Origin: Bdellovibrio sp. CG22_combo_CG10-13_8_21_14_all_39_27
Lineage (GTDB): Bacteria > Bdellovibrionota > Bacteriovoracia > Bacteriovoracales > Bacteriovoracaceae
DNA: 64,000 bases
Assembly: GCA_002786715.1 (NCBI GenBank)
Contig: PCTW01000054.1
Location: forward strand, 1-64,000
Direction of reading: 5' to 3'
Position 1 is the first letter of the stretch. Each line of letters begins with the position of its first letter. The notes under the pieces were generated by a model. It was given only the letters and a program-made list of their open reading frames with translations, ran no database searches and was not told where the DNA came from. A program made the position numbers and the translations under genes. This document shows positions 26,637 to 35,723 of this stretch, in pieces.

Positions 26637-27308
26637 ATGTTTGAACATATTGGTCCGGATATTGCGGGTCATATCACATTTACTATCGTTGCTCTTTCCT
26701 TTATGGTTAAGGACATGCTCTGGCTGAGGACGCTCTCCATTACTGCTAGTTGTTTTTCCTTCATTTATAATTATTTTGGACCGGCTCAACCAATGTGGGT
26801 TGCTATTAGTTGGAATTTCTTTTTTGTCTCACTCAATCTTTATCATATTTATAATATTCTAAAAGAGCGCAAATCGATCGAATTGTCTCCAAAAGAGAAA
26901 CAAATTCATGAAAGCGTATTTCGTTCATTATCAAAATCTGATTTTATAAAGATTTTGAAAATGGGAAAATGGATTCAGAAATCAAAAAATGAAATACTTA
27001 TCTCAGAAGGTCAAAAAGTAGAAAGAATGGAACTGATCTATAAGGGGAGAGTCGGAATTGTTGTTAATCAACATAAAATTGCTGAACTTGAGGATCTTAA
27101 GTTCATTGGTGAAATTAGTTTTTTAACTCAGCATCCAGCGAGTGCTACTGTCATCGTAGAGGAAGATTGTGAAATGCTGATGTGGGATCAGGAATCGTTG
27201 AGAGATATGTTGAAGAAAGCACCCCAACTCTTGTCTTGCCTTCAAGCAGCAATCGGATTGCAAATCTCTGATCAAATGAGTAAGCAGAATCAAAAACTTG
27301 CAGCTTAA
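26637..27308 (+). CDS. bacterial Popeye-domain protein (cNMP-binding-like)
   Basis: Three short hydrophobic segments occupy residues 10-82. They are followed by WNFFFVSLNLYHIYNILKERK, corresponding to the Popeye signature before its domain, and then by a cyclic-nucleotide-binding-like beta barrel (about 120-215: KNEILISEGQKV, LIYKGRVGIVV, GEISFLTQHPASATVIVEED). Eukaryotic POPDC proteins have the same plan and bind cAMP. The phosphate-binding cassette here is GEISFLTQHPASATV, close to the CRP-type G-E-hydrophobic...R-A-A/T pattern but with Ser where the Arg is expected, so cyclic nucleotide binding is uncertain. The gap to the CBS gene is 39 bases, so cotranscription is likely. Confidence 0.72.
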   Translation: MFEHIGPDIAGHITFTIVALSFMVKDMLWLRTLSITASCFSFIYNYFGPAQPMWVAISWNFFFVSLNLYHIYNILKERKSIELSPKEKQIHESVFRSLSKSDFIKILKMGKWIQKSKNEILISEGQKVERMELIYKGRVGIVVNQHKIAELEDLKFIGEISFLTQHPASATVIVEEDCEMLMWDQESLRDMLKKAPQLLSCLQAAIGLQISDQMSKQNQKLAA

Positions 27309-27346
27309 GCTTGTGCTTTTGACTGCGAATCGCCTAAACTTTTGCT

Positions 27347-28495
27347 ATGAAAGAATTATCACAAAAAGTAAGCTCCTTTAAGGACAGTATCTTTGCTACG
27401 ATCTCTCGAGAAGCCGTCGAAAATCAGGCCGTCAATTTAGGGCAAGGCTTCCCCGATTTTCCAGGGCCCCAATGGATTATTGATATTTTAAAATCCACAT
27501 ATCATTATGAAGAAAATGCATCACAGCAGTATGCACCATTTGCCGGCGTCTTAGCCTTAAGAGAAAGCGTATCTCGTCAGTATTTGAATAAATATAGCAT
27601 TGGCTATAGTCCAGAAGATGAGATCACGATTGTCAATGGAGCAACAGAAGGTATTTTTTGTACTTGCTTAGCACTGCTTAATCCTCTCGATGAAGTTATA
27701 GTCCTTGAACCATTTTATGACTCGTATAAATCTTCCATCGAATTGGCCGGAGCAAAGGCCATCGCCTCAACGATCAATCTTCCTGATTTGAGTATCGATT
27801 TTGATCATTTAGAAAAATGTGTTTCTTCAAAAACAAAAATGTTGATCTTGAATAACCCCCATAATCCAACCGGAAAAGTCTTTACATTGGAAGAGTTAAG
27901 CAAAATCTCTATCCTTGCTCAAAAGCATGATCTTTATGTACTTTCAGATGAAGTTTACGAGTTTCTCACTTTTGATGAAAGAGCTCATTTGCCACTTGCT
28001 GGCATTAAAGAGATGAAGGAGAGAGTCATTACAATTTCCTCAGTGGGTAAAACTTTCGGAATGACGGGAATGAAAATTGGTTGGGTTTGTGCAAATGAGA
28101 AAATTTCTCATGCTATAAGATTGGTGCATCAGTTTAATACTTTTAGTGTGCATCATCCTAGTCAAGTGGCATTTGCGAAAGTGATTGACCAAAGTGATTA
28201 TTATCTTCAGCAATTTAAAGAGACTTATCAGCAAAAGAGAGACTTCTTCTTTTCAGGTCTCCAAAAAGCAGGTTTTTCTCCACTGAAAAGTGAGGGGACT
28301 TATTTCATGATGTGTTCGATTCCAAATGGACTTGATGATGTTACTTTTTGCAGAGAACTCATTAAATCGAAGAAAGTAGCTTCGATTCCACCGAGTTCCT
28401 TTTATCTCAATTCTGATCAAGGCAAGAAGTATATTCGATTTTGTTTTGCTAAAAAGGATGAAACCTTAAGCCTGGCTTTGAAAAATTTAAGTTAA
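27347..28495 (+). CDS. pyridoxal-phosphate aminotransferase, class I/II
   Basis: A 382-residue fold-type I aminotransferase. NQAVNLGQGFPDFPGPQWI is the N-terminal signature of the methionine/kynurenine aminotransferase group (YbdL, KAT). VNGATEGIF, NNPHNPTGKVFT (aspartate-binding NPHNPTG) and SDEVYEFLTFD form the PLP pocket, and SSVGKTFGMTGMKIGW holds the PLP-linked lysine. RFCFAKKDETL near the end provides the arginine that binds the substrate carboxylate. The YbdL-like group uses methionine, glutamine, kynurenine or cysteine-type substrates; which one is not readable here. Confidence 0.88.
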   Translation: MKELSQKVSSFKDSIFATISREAVENQAVNLGQGFPDFPGPQWIIDILKSTYHYEENASQQYAPFAGVLALRESVSRQYLNKYSIGYSPEDEITIVNGATEGIFCTCLALLNPLDEVIVLEPFYDSYKSSIELAGAKAIASTINLPDLSIDFDHLEKCVSSKTKMLILNNPHNPTGKVFTLEELSKISILAQKHDLYVLSDEVYEFLTFDERAHLPLAGIKEMKERVITISSVGKTFGMTGMKIGWVCANEKISHAIRLVHQFNTFSVHHPSQVAFAKVIDQSDYYLQQFKETYQQKRDFFFSGLQKAGFSPLKSEGTYFMMCSIPNGLDDVTFCRELIKSKKVASIPPSSFYLNSDQGKKYIRFCFAKKDETLSLALKNLS

Positions 28496-28497
28496 AA

Positions 28498-28847
28498 TTT
28501 GTATTCGAATCCAATCCCTAGACATATGAACATTGCTCTCATTCATAGAGTGCCAATTTTCTTGGATCTTTTTGGCAAAGCCACCCCCATACAGAGAATT
28601 ATCATCTGAGCTATTAAGCTCATAATCAAAGCTTAGTATGTCTCCCATTGAAAAGAATTTTTACTTCACAAGTTCAGCGTTGTATTGAGGAGGCTTAAGG
28701 CCAGGCTTTTAATTTTAAAGGCATGTTGAAGTTCTTCGACTCTTTTAAGCATGACGTGGATTTGATTTGATTATTCTGGAAAAGAATTAAATTTTCAGCA
28801 AAAGCAGAATAACAAACGAGGAATAAGAAAAAGATGAGCTTTTTCAT
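28498..28847 (-). pseudogene. remnant of a secreted-protein gene
   Basis: On the minus strand, ATG 28847 opens a 50-codon frame with a clear signal peptide (MKKLIFFLFLVCYSAFA), ending at TAA 28695-28697. Beyond it, a different frame toward 28498 reads like the rest of a protein (SFDYELNSSDDNSLYGGGF, then IQENWHSMNESNVHMSRDW), without its own start. The parts are in different frames, with stops between. This fits a secreted or outer-membrane protein gene decaying by frameshift. It accounts for the 424-base gap between the aminotransferase and recQ genes. Confidence 0.5.
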
Positions 28848-28919
28848 AGAACTTTATCGGAATCTCGATTGACGTCTTTATGCGTAATGTCGTCTAATAT
28901 TGTATAGAGGGAGCTTTAA

Positions 28920-30821
28920 ATGACTGATAGAAACGATCAGCAATTAGTATTGTTTGAAAATGATCAAAAGTTCGATCGTTTTACGACGAAATCCATCCTC
29001 AAGTCCGTTTTTGGTCATCAAGACTTCAGAGGCCCTCAAGAGAGAATTATTGCTCAACTCATGGCCGGAGAAGATGTTCTAGCATTAATGCCAACAGGTG
29101 GAGGAAAGTCTCTCTGCTATCAACTTCCTGCACTTGCTAGGGAAGGCATGGGAGTGGTCGTTTCTCCGCTTATTTCACTTATGCAGGATCAGGTACAAAC
29201 TCTTAACGAACTTGGTGTTGCAGCAAGATTTCTCAACTCGAGTTTAAGTCTGAAAGAACAAAGAAAAGTTGAACAAGAGATTGTGGATGGGAACATTAAA
29301 ATCCTTTATCTCTCACCAGAGAGAATTGTAAAGAGTACAACTCTTTCAATGTTACGAAAGTGTGAAATTTCAGTAATTGCCATAGATGAAGCTCATTGCG
29401 TTTCTCGATGGGGGCATGATTTTCGACCCGAGTACCTACAACTTTCTAAATTGAATAAGACTTTTCCCGATACTCCGCGAATCGCGTTGACTGCAAGTGC
29501 TGATAAGAGAACTCAAGTAGATATCTTAAAGCATCTCAATTTAGTTAAGGCAAAAGTCTTTCGAGCATCATTTGATAGGCCAAATATCACTTACCATATT
29601 GAGAAGAAAAAAACGGATCAACAATCAGAACTTCTCTCCTTTCTTCAAAGTCATCAAGAAGAAACGGGCATCATCTATTGCTTATCGCGCAGAAAGGTCG
29701 AAGAGATTGCTGAATTTTTAAACCAGCAAGGAATCGAAGCTTACCCCTATCATGCGGGACTAAACCGAAAGACTCGTCATGATCATCAGCAAAAATTTAC
29801 CGACAATGAAAATGTCATTATTGTTGCAACGATCGCCTTTGGTATGGGCATTGATCGTCCAGATGTTCGCTTTGTCGTGCATATGGACATGCCTCGAAAT
29901 ATTGAATCCTATTATCAAGAGACAGGAAGGGCCGGAAGAGATGGGCAAGAATCAGTTGCCTACATGATGTATTCTGTTTCAGATTTTGTTGTGATGAAAA
30001 GTATGATCTCCCAGTCTGTAAAATCCACACATCGATTAAATGTTGAATATGGTGGTTTAGAAGAGATGCTTGCTTTGTGTGAGATTAATCATTGCAGAAG
30101 ACAAAGCTTGCTTTTGAATTTCGACGAAATTTACCCCAGGGCTTGTGGGAAATGTGATAATTGCTTAAATCGGATCGATCAAAGCACTCTCTTTAATCTA
30201 GCAAAAGAAACTTTAATTACTTTGAAGATATTACATTTGAAAAAAGAATCTTACGATTTTCAAGATTATATCGATTTCTTTAAGGGACTTATCACGCTCA
30301 AAGTTCGAGAATCTAAAGATTTTGAGCTGGAAGGCTTTGGCCTTTACATGAATGCCACAGAAAAAGGAATTAAGTTCTTTTTACGTCAACTCGGAATTCT
30401 AGGCTTTATAAAATTTAAATATGAAGAAAAAGTGACTCTCAGTTTGGGACCAAAAGCCTTGGAATTTTTAAATGAACCTTTTCCTGTTCTATTAAAATTC
30501 TCTCCACTTGAGTATGGAAAAACTTCAAAAACTAAGATTAAAGCGAAAGCGTCAGCCCCGAATCAGAGAAGAATTGAACTAAAACCATTGTCGAGAAAGG
30601 GGAAGCAAGAGCTATTCTTACGTTTAAAAGAATTGAGAAGAAAATTGTCCAAAGAAAAGAGAATCCCCGCCTACAAAATATTCAACGATAAAACATTGGA
30701 ACAATTGAGTCAGAAACGACCGACGGAGCTGAAGATGATGCTCGAAATTGATGGCGTAGGGGACTATAAACTCAAAAAATGGGGAAAAATCTTTCTCAAC
30801 GAGATTCAATCGCATTCATGA
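28920..30821 (+). CDS. recQ: RecQ family ATP-dependent DNA helicase
   Basis: Full RecQ plan: helicase motif 0 in FRGPQERII, Walker A MPTGGGKS, DEAH box in IDEAHCVSRWG, motif VI QETGRAGRDG. The RecQ-Ct region follows with a zinc cluster (CEINHCRRQ...CGKCDNC), a winged helix, and an HRDC domain at about 560-630 ending GVGDYKLKKWG. The predicted role is 3'-5' unwinding of forks, D-loops and G4 DNA in recombination repair. 633 residues is the usual size. The small membrane protein gene downstream overlaps by four bases. Confidence 0.95.
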   Translation: MTDRNDQQLVLFENDQKFDRFTTKSILKSVFGHQDFRGPQERIIAQLMAGEDVLALMPTGGGKSLCYQLPALAREGMGVVVSPLISLMQDQVQTLNELGVAARFLNSSLSLKEQRKVEQEIVDGNIKILYLSPERIVKSTTLSMLRKCEISVIAIDEAHCVSRWGHDFRPEYLQLSKLNKTFPDTPRIALTASADKRTQVDILKHLNLVKAKVFRASFDRPNITYHIEKKKTDQQSELLSFLQSHQEETGIIYCLSRRKVEEIAEFLNQQGIEAYPYHAGLNRKTRHDHQQKFTDNENVIIVATIAFGMGIDRPDVRFVVHMDMPRNIESYYQETGRAGRDGQESVAYMMYSVSDFVVMKSMISQSVKSTHRLNVEYGGLEEMLALCEINHCRRQSLLLNFDEIYPRACGKCDNCLNRIDQSTLFNLAKETLITLKILHLKKESYDFQDYIDFFKGLITLKVRESKDFELEGFGLYMNATEKGIKFFLRQLGILGFIKFKYEEKVTLSLGPKALEFLNEPFPVLLKFSPLEYGKTSKTKIKAKASAPNQRRIELKPLSRKGKQELFLRLKELRRKLSKEKRIPAYKIFNDKTLEQLSQKRPTELKMMLEIDGVGDYKLKKWGKIFLNEIQSHS

Positions 30822-31096
30822 AATCTCAAGGCAAAAAAAGGATTGGCCTCGGAGAGTTTTTCATTTTTCGGCTAATCTTTATTTCATTTTGCACTTTAGT
30901 AATTATCCTCGCTTTCTCAAATTTTATTAAAAATGTAATCTTTTTGCACATCTTTTCAATAACGGTAGGAGTGTTGCTCGAAAAGGTACTGAGAAGAATG
31001 AGAAAAAATGTAAATATGAGAGGGATTATCTTTTTTACGATTTCAACTATCGTCATGCTTATTTACTGGGTCGTCTTTTTACTTCGCTTAGACTAA
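30818..31096 (+). CDS. small membrane protein, three hydrophobic segments
   Basis: A 92-residue protein translated from ATG 30818, which overlaps the recQ stop codon in an ATGA. A longer frame from 30779 runs into recQ in another frame and is unlikely. A basic start (MKSQGKKRIG) precedes three hydrophobic helices (about 13-34, 38-50 and 66-90), with a basic loop KVLRRMRKNVNM before the last. No family recognised. Coupling to recQ may be accidental packing. Confidence 0.55.
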   Translation: MKSQGKKRIGLGEFFIFRLIFISFCTLVIILAFSNFIKNVIFLHIFSITVGVLLEKVLRRMRKNVNMRGIIFFTISTIVMLIYWVVFLLRLD

Positions 31097-32206
31097 AGAA
31101 ATGTCAAAACAAACGGGATGGGTCTGCTCGATCTTGAACTCTTCAGCTTCTCGTCTCAATACAACTTGATACAAAGACATTGGTGTCGAGTTACTTATAA
31201 AGCCTTTAAGGGCATCAGAGAACGAGTGCTGTTCAAAGTCGGCGAATGCTAAGCAATGATAGTTCTTCATTTTCGAGGATTTCCACGATTGGTGACAAAG
31301 AAGATTAAAGACATAATGTTGATCATCTAGGGATAGTTCTGCTGCAACTGTTATCGCATTGAGGTAGAGAACTTTAAATTCTTCTTTTACTCTAAAACGT
31401 GAGCGAGGAGAGAGAAGAATTTGTCCAATGACCTTGAGGGACAAGGGGATCGCTTCAATGATAATCTTTTTAAAAGGTGAGGGCGACCAAAGTTGAGTAA
31501 AGCCAACTATCTTTGAATTTTTCTTTACGATCACATACTCAGCATTCGTAAACTTACTTCGACGACTCCATTCACCAGCCGTGTATCCCAATTGAAGTTG
31601 AGCGTGTGTGATGTTGAGAAAGTCTATAGTTTCCTTTGAATCCAAAACTTGCGTTCGAGAAACAGAATAGCCTTCATGTAATTTGCACGTTTTATATCTT
31701 CCTAGAAGATTGATCATTTTGTATTTTGAAATTTCATTATATTGAAAACTAAGTCTGCTTTGCCCGACGAGTGCTTTTTTTGCAATAAGATTGCTATCTA
31801 TCATAGCTGTCACAAAATAATGAACTTGAGAGAGTTCATCAATTTGATTTGAGCTTTGCATGAGGTCGTTGTAAAAATCTCTCCAGGCCCTTGTCGAACT
31901 CAATTGTGGACGAACTCGCAAATCTCCGAGGTAGCCTAGAGCTTGTTCTGCTCCATTAATATAGGCAGGACGTAAAGAAAGAGAACCTACTGCTAAAATT
32001 TGATTCTGCTCGCGATAAATAAAAACATAGAATTGATTAGATTGAAGAGAGAGAAATGTGAAGAAGTCTGGTGAACGATGATAGGAGAGCTGAAGACCCT
32101 GTCCTTTCATCGGTAAGTTTTCAAAAAAATTTAAAATGGATTCATTATCTTCTTGAGAAGCAATAGACATTCCGGGATGTTGCGCCACAAACTCTTTTAA
32201 TTTCAT
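31088..32206 (-). CDS. GNAT-like protein of the GH3-Rieske operon
   Basis: A 372-residue protein with the outline of two tandem GNAT (acyl-CoA N-acyltransferase) halves. QNQILAVGSLSLRPAYING, then GYLGDLRVRPQLSSTRAWRDFY, fits the beta4/beta5 acetyl-CoA region of the first half; KNSKIVGFTQLWSPSPFKK and LYLNAITVAAELSLDDQ suit the second. The second half ends in the usual beta7-like strand. The acyl donor and acceptor are unknown. ATG 32206 overlaps the Rieske gene stop (ATGA), so it is the last gene of a coupled operon. Likely partner of the acyl-amido synthetase upstream. Confidence 0.55.
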   Translation of the reverse strand: MKLKEFVAQHPGMSIASQEDNESILNFFENLPMKGQGLQLSYHRSPDFFTFLSLQSNQFYVFIYREQNQILAVGSLSLRPAYINGAEQALGYLGDLRVRPQLSSTRAWRDFYNDLMQSSNQIDELSQVHYFVTAMIDSNLIAKKALVGQSRLSFQYNEISKYKMINLLGRYKTCKLHEGYSVSRTQVLDSKETIDFLNITHAQLQLGYTAGEWSRRSKFTNAEYVIVKKNSKIVGFTQLWSPSPFKKIIIEAIPLSLKVIGQILLSPRSRFRVKEEFKVLYLNAITVAAELSLDDQHYVFNLLCHQSWKSSKMKNYHCLAFADFEQHSFSDALKGFISNSTPMSLYQVVLRREAEEFKIEQTHPVCFDISLV

Positions 32207-33255
32207 ATCCAAAAATCGATCACTTTACTTGATTCAAAGGAATATATTTTCGGATCATTTTTAACTCCCCAATGTCGGAGTCTTTCGATCGCGACATGGA
32301 CCTCATCGGCCGGAGTTGATCTAAAAGTACAAATAGGGTCATGCTTAAGGGAAAGCCCTTGATTGAGCATAATTTCTACATCTTGGTTAATTACTTTACG
32401 AGTATAAAAACGAACAATTGGCTCAATCACTCTTGAACCCCATTCTACTTTGTAAGCGATATAAGTATAGACTCTCGATTTCATCGTTGAAATAGGAGTC
32501 ATTTGAGAATTGATGATAAAACCATTTTGTCCAAACCAATAATCGACCCGAGTGAGATTCGGATAAATAAATTGATCAGTATGTTTCATTGGAGCATTTG
32601 TTGGGTTCAATAATTTTCTGGCCACCCAAGAGAGCTTATCTTCTTTTTGATGATAAGTGACAGTCACTTTTCCCGCTTTTGTTTCAACGGTCATAGGAAC
32701 TTTCTGATTTTTGAGATCACGAAACCAACCAGAGTGAACAAAGACGGTATGGGGGACATCCATAAAGTTTTCGGCCAAGTTGGTGACTTCATTTTCGAAA
32801 TCAGTAATCATGACATAAGATCTCCAGCCCTTTTCTTGATAGAAAGGAAAACGCCATGGAGGGGTAGGGTTTACTGGAGGATTGTCACCCATCCAAACCC
32901 ATATCGCGCCATCTTGCTCGACGCAGGGGAGTGATGTTAAACAATGGCTATAGGTTTTACCAGATTCTGGACCTTCGCTTGGAATGTGAGAGACTTCGCC
33001 ATGCTCGTTGTATTCCCAGCCGTGATAGGGGCAAACTAATTGACCATTTCGAACTTTTCCGCCCATCGAGAATTTAGTATGGCGATGAAGACAGCGATCA
33101 GGAAGACAAGAAATAGCCCCCTTTTTATTTCTAAAGAGAACAAGGGGATTGTCATACAGGACTAGCCCTAAAGGAGAAGCTGTGAGCTCATGCGAGAGAC
33201 AAGCGATATACCAATTATTTCTGATCAAACCATCTCTCTCTTGTAGCGAATTCAT
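32203..33255 (-). CDS. Rieske non-heme iron oxygenase
   Basis: N-terminal Rieske [2Fe-2S] domain at about 12-110: CLHRH and CPYHGW provide the two Cys and two His ligands. The catalytic domain holds NLAENFMDVPHTVFVHSGW, giving the D-x2-H-x4-H iron site and the electron-bridging acidic residue. Architecture and about 350 residues fit aromatic-ring-hydroxylating/pheophorbide-a-oxygenase-like enzymes, which hydroxylate, demethylate or desaturate small substrates with a separate reductase not seen here. ATG 33255 overlaps the GH3 stop in an ATGA and is preceded by GGGAGAG. The coupled GH3 enzyme suggests the substrate is an acyl or amide compound. Confidence 0.88.
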   Translation of the reverse strand: MNSLQERDGLIRNNWYIACLSHELTASPLGLVLYDNPLVLFRNKKGAISCLPDRCLHRHTKFSMGGKVRNGQLVCPYHGWEYNEHGEVSHIPSEGPESGKTYSHCLTSLPCVEQDGAIWVWMGDNPPVNPTPPWRFPFYQEKGWRSYVMITDFENEVTNLAENFMDVPHTVFVHSGWFRDLKNQKVPMTVETKAGKVTVTYHQKEDKLSWVARKLLNPTNAPMKHTDQFIYPNLTRVDYWFGQNGFIINSQMTPISTMKSRVYTYIAYKVEWGSRVIEPIVRFYTRKVINQDVEIMLNQGLSLKHDPICTFRSTPADEVHVAIERLRHWGVKNDPKIYSFESSKVIDFWI

Positions 33256-34760
33256 TTGAGCTCTCCCTGATTCCAAATTTCTTCATTGATTAGGGTTAAC
33301 GATTCTATTTTTATTTCTCCTGAAACCATTCCCTTCTTTTCAAAGAGATCAAAATAAAACTGTCTTGCTTGAGGCAGAATGAGTAATTGAGCTTCCTGTA
33401 ACTGACCTAGGTCTCGCGCAAGTGAATAGTGGTAATGATTCTTTAAGAATAGATCTACCACTTGAGGATCTGATAATTGATCAAAATTTGATTCGACTAA
33501 TAAAACATAATAAGACTTCTGTTTCTTACACTGAATTGCGAGGAGAGAGATCGGTAAGTACTGAGGATTGAGACTTTTGACGTGCTCAAAAAGTTGCTCG
33601 GCAGTTTCGGGAGAAAGTTTTTCTCCGACTAAGTCTATATCACGCATTCTACCAAGGAAGCGCAAGACCGGATTTCCATTATAAAATTCCTCAACTCTTA
33701 AAAGATCGGGAATCTGATAGCGAATAAAACCTGATCCTGTCGTTACGATAGGAGAGACCTTATCATTTACTTTTAATTCCCAGGAAGCTTTTACTGTTTG
33801 ATTCGTGGCATCCAAAAATTCATAGAAATGTGAATTATAAGCGAGCAAGGTCTTATGATGAAAGGGAATAGTAATGACCGCTTCAGTTGTTAGAAGTCCT
33901 TTTCCTTGAAAAGACACATGAGGGAATATTTTTTTTAATTGATCTGCCCAAACTTGGCTACTTCCAGTATCCCAACAAGATATAAGTGCCAGTTGAGGCC
34001 AGAGCTTTTTCAGAAAATCCTTATCCAAAGTTTCGTGAAAGTCTTTAAGAACTTGAGCTTGAGATTTATTTTGAGGACATTTTAGAGGATAAGTCCATTT
34101 TCCTTCTTCTAGAATTGTAATCACTTGCTCTTTCATTACTTTCAATTCTTCTAGTATTGATAAGAGGTACGTCGGAGACCACACTGAAATGAGAGACAGA
34201 TCTTGAGAAGAGCAGAGGTAAACAAGACTCGCTAGAATTGAATCCCTAGAAGTTGGTAAGCTTTGAATTCCTGAAGGGACGGCCATAATATTTTTAATGA
34301 ATATCTTTTTCCACCAAGGCATGACTTCTACGTCATCGCTTGAGCAAAATTCCCGCATGTCATCTGGAATCCAAGATAAGGACCAATAATGCTTCCCCTT
34401 TTTTATCGCCGGATAAGATCGAAAAAGATCTCCCAACCAGGGAGATATGCCGGCATCAAATTCTTTTTTAAGAGACTCTGTGTAGGGAATCCACTTTCTT
34501 TGATGAGTCGAACCACTTGTAGGATGAAAAATGAGATGAGGTTCTTTTTTTTGAATTTCTATTTGCTCAGAATATTGAGAGTAGTCGGTGAGGGGATATT
34601 GTTTTTTAAATTCATCATAAGTCGTGATCTCAGGCATCAATTGCTTGAGTTTCTTTATTTGTTGTTCTTGGAAATGAGGCATTCCTTGAAGAAAGGACAA
34701 GTAGCTTCGTTTGTAAAAAACTGAAGCGAATTCATGAGAGAGTCTTTGCAATAAATTCAT
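33252..34760 (-). CDS. GH3-family acyl-adenylate amido synthetase
   Basis: Family-wide motifs are visible: motif I HPTSGSTHQRKWIPY (ATP loop), motif II LLTTEAVITI, motif III TTGSGFIRYQIPDLL with the GH3 YRxxD-type RYQIPD, and GRMRDIDLVGEKLSPE, the hinge lysine region. GH3 enzymes adenylate a carboxylic acid and join it to an amine such as an amino acid. 502 residues matches bacterial GH3 proteins. The acid and amine are unknown. Positioned between a GNAT-like gene (29-base gap) and the Rieske gene (overlap), it is the chemical core of the operon. Confidence 0.88.
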   Translation of the reverse strand: MNLLQRLSHEFASVFYKRSYLSFLQGMPHFQEQQIKKLKQLMPEITTYDEFKKQYPLTDYSQYSEQIEIQKKEPHLIFHPTSGSTHQRKWIPYTESLKKEFDAGISPWLGDLFRSYPAIKKGKHYWSLSWIPDDMREFCSSDDVEVMPWWKKIFIKNIMAVPSGIQSLPTSRDSILASLVYLCSSQDLSLISVWSPTYLLSILEELKVMKEQVITILEEGKWTYPLKCPQNKSQAQVLKDFHETLDKDFLKKLWPQLALISCWDTGSSQVWADQLKKIFPHVSFQGKGLLTTEAVITIPFHHKTLLAYNSHFYEFLDATNQTVKASWELKVNDKVSPIVTTGSGFIRYQIPDLLRVEEFYNGNPVLRFLGRMRDIDLVGEKLSPETAEQLFEHVKSLNPQYLPISLLAIQCKKQKSYYVLLVESNFDQLSDPQVVDLFLKNHYHYSLARDLGQLQEAQLLILPQARQFYFDLFEKKGMVSGEIKIESLTLINEEIWNQGELK

Positions 34761-34789
34761 TCAGATAAGAGTATCATGAGCGCGATGTA

Positions 34790-35569
34790 TTAGGGAGTTG
34801 TTTTAAAAGGCGCAAGGAGTTTTAAACCAAATTTACGCATTGTTTTATTTAATATTTTGAGAGGATGGACTACGGCCAAAAGAAGACTTACTTCACCTAG
34901 GCAGACTAGTTCATCGCCATTTTCCCAACCTTGATTTTTCTCAGCAAAAAAACGAATTTTGGGATATTTTACTTTCATTTGTTCAGTAATAGGAGCAACA
35001 AAATCTCTCAGCCTTTCATGCCGTCCATCGTCAAAAGACAGAATTCCTTTTTCTTCGATATAGCGTTCTGGGTAAAGTTTTTCCGAAAGTTGTTTCATGA
35101 GCGTTGCTATGGGCTTTGGAGTCTTTTTGTCAAAACGTGGATAATAATTAATAAAATTATTCGCCATCAAAAGGTAAGTTTTATAGCCTTTGGATATGAG
35201 AAACCACCAAACGGGTGAAAGTGGTCTTTTCAATTTTGCGAGCATGATATTTTTTAAGAATTCCATCGTGAGCGCAGCTGTTCCCCAATAACTAGGGTCG
35301 ATGATTGTGTCACCCGAATAAATTATATGATATTGACGGCCATTATTTTCAATATCGTAACTCGTCAACGTGCTAAATCCTTTGAGTTCCTTATTTTTAG
35401 ATTGGAGTAGAATGATTGAAGTTTTCTTCAGCATATCTGTTTCAAACTGATCGAAAGAGACATTGTCATAAAAATTCTTATAGAGATTGAACATTTCAAT
35501 TCTATTTTGAGCTGTGATTTTTTCGATTGCGATGGTTTTGGCGCTTAATTTTTTCCAAGGCATAATCAT
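34790..35569 (-). CDS. GNAT-like acyltransferase, first gene of GH3-Rieske operon
   Basis: A 259-residue protein. KELKGFSTLTSYDIENNGRQ and YSGDTIIDPSYWGTAALTMEF resemble the GNAT core strands and the acyl-CoA loop. The rest (PVWWFLISKGYKTYLL, NYYPRFDKKTPKP) does not match a defined family, and the C-terminal 60 residues are basic with a weak amphipathic helix, perhaps for membrane contact. No signal peptide. First gene of a four-gene run on this strand; a 154-base intergenic region upstream, shared with the divergent membrane gene, should hold its promoter. Function assignment is by fold resemblance only. Confidence 0.5.
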   Translation of the reverse strand: MIMPWKKLSAKTIAIEKITAQNRIEMFNLYKNFYDNVSFDQFETDMLKKTSIILLQSKNKELKGFSTLTSYDIENNGRQYHIIYSGDTIIDPSYWGTAALTMEFLKNIMLAKLKRPLSPVWWFLISKGYKTYLLMANNFINYYPRFDKKTPKPIATLMKQLSEKLYPERYIEEKGILSFDDGRHERLRDFVAPITEQMKVKYPKIRFFAEKNQGWENGDELVCLGEVSLLLAVVHPLKILNKTMRKFGLKLLAPFKTTP

Positions 35570-35723
35570 GATCTACTCTCTTTCTTTCCAAACATTTCCG
35601 AAATCATTTTAGCCCTTCAATGCATATTGAGACAATGACCATGCAAAACTTTCGTTGACGACTCAATTCTCATGTAATTTCAGTAAGTTCTTGCTAGAAT
35701 GAGGGTAACTTGGAGGCCGATTT

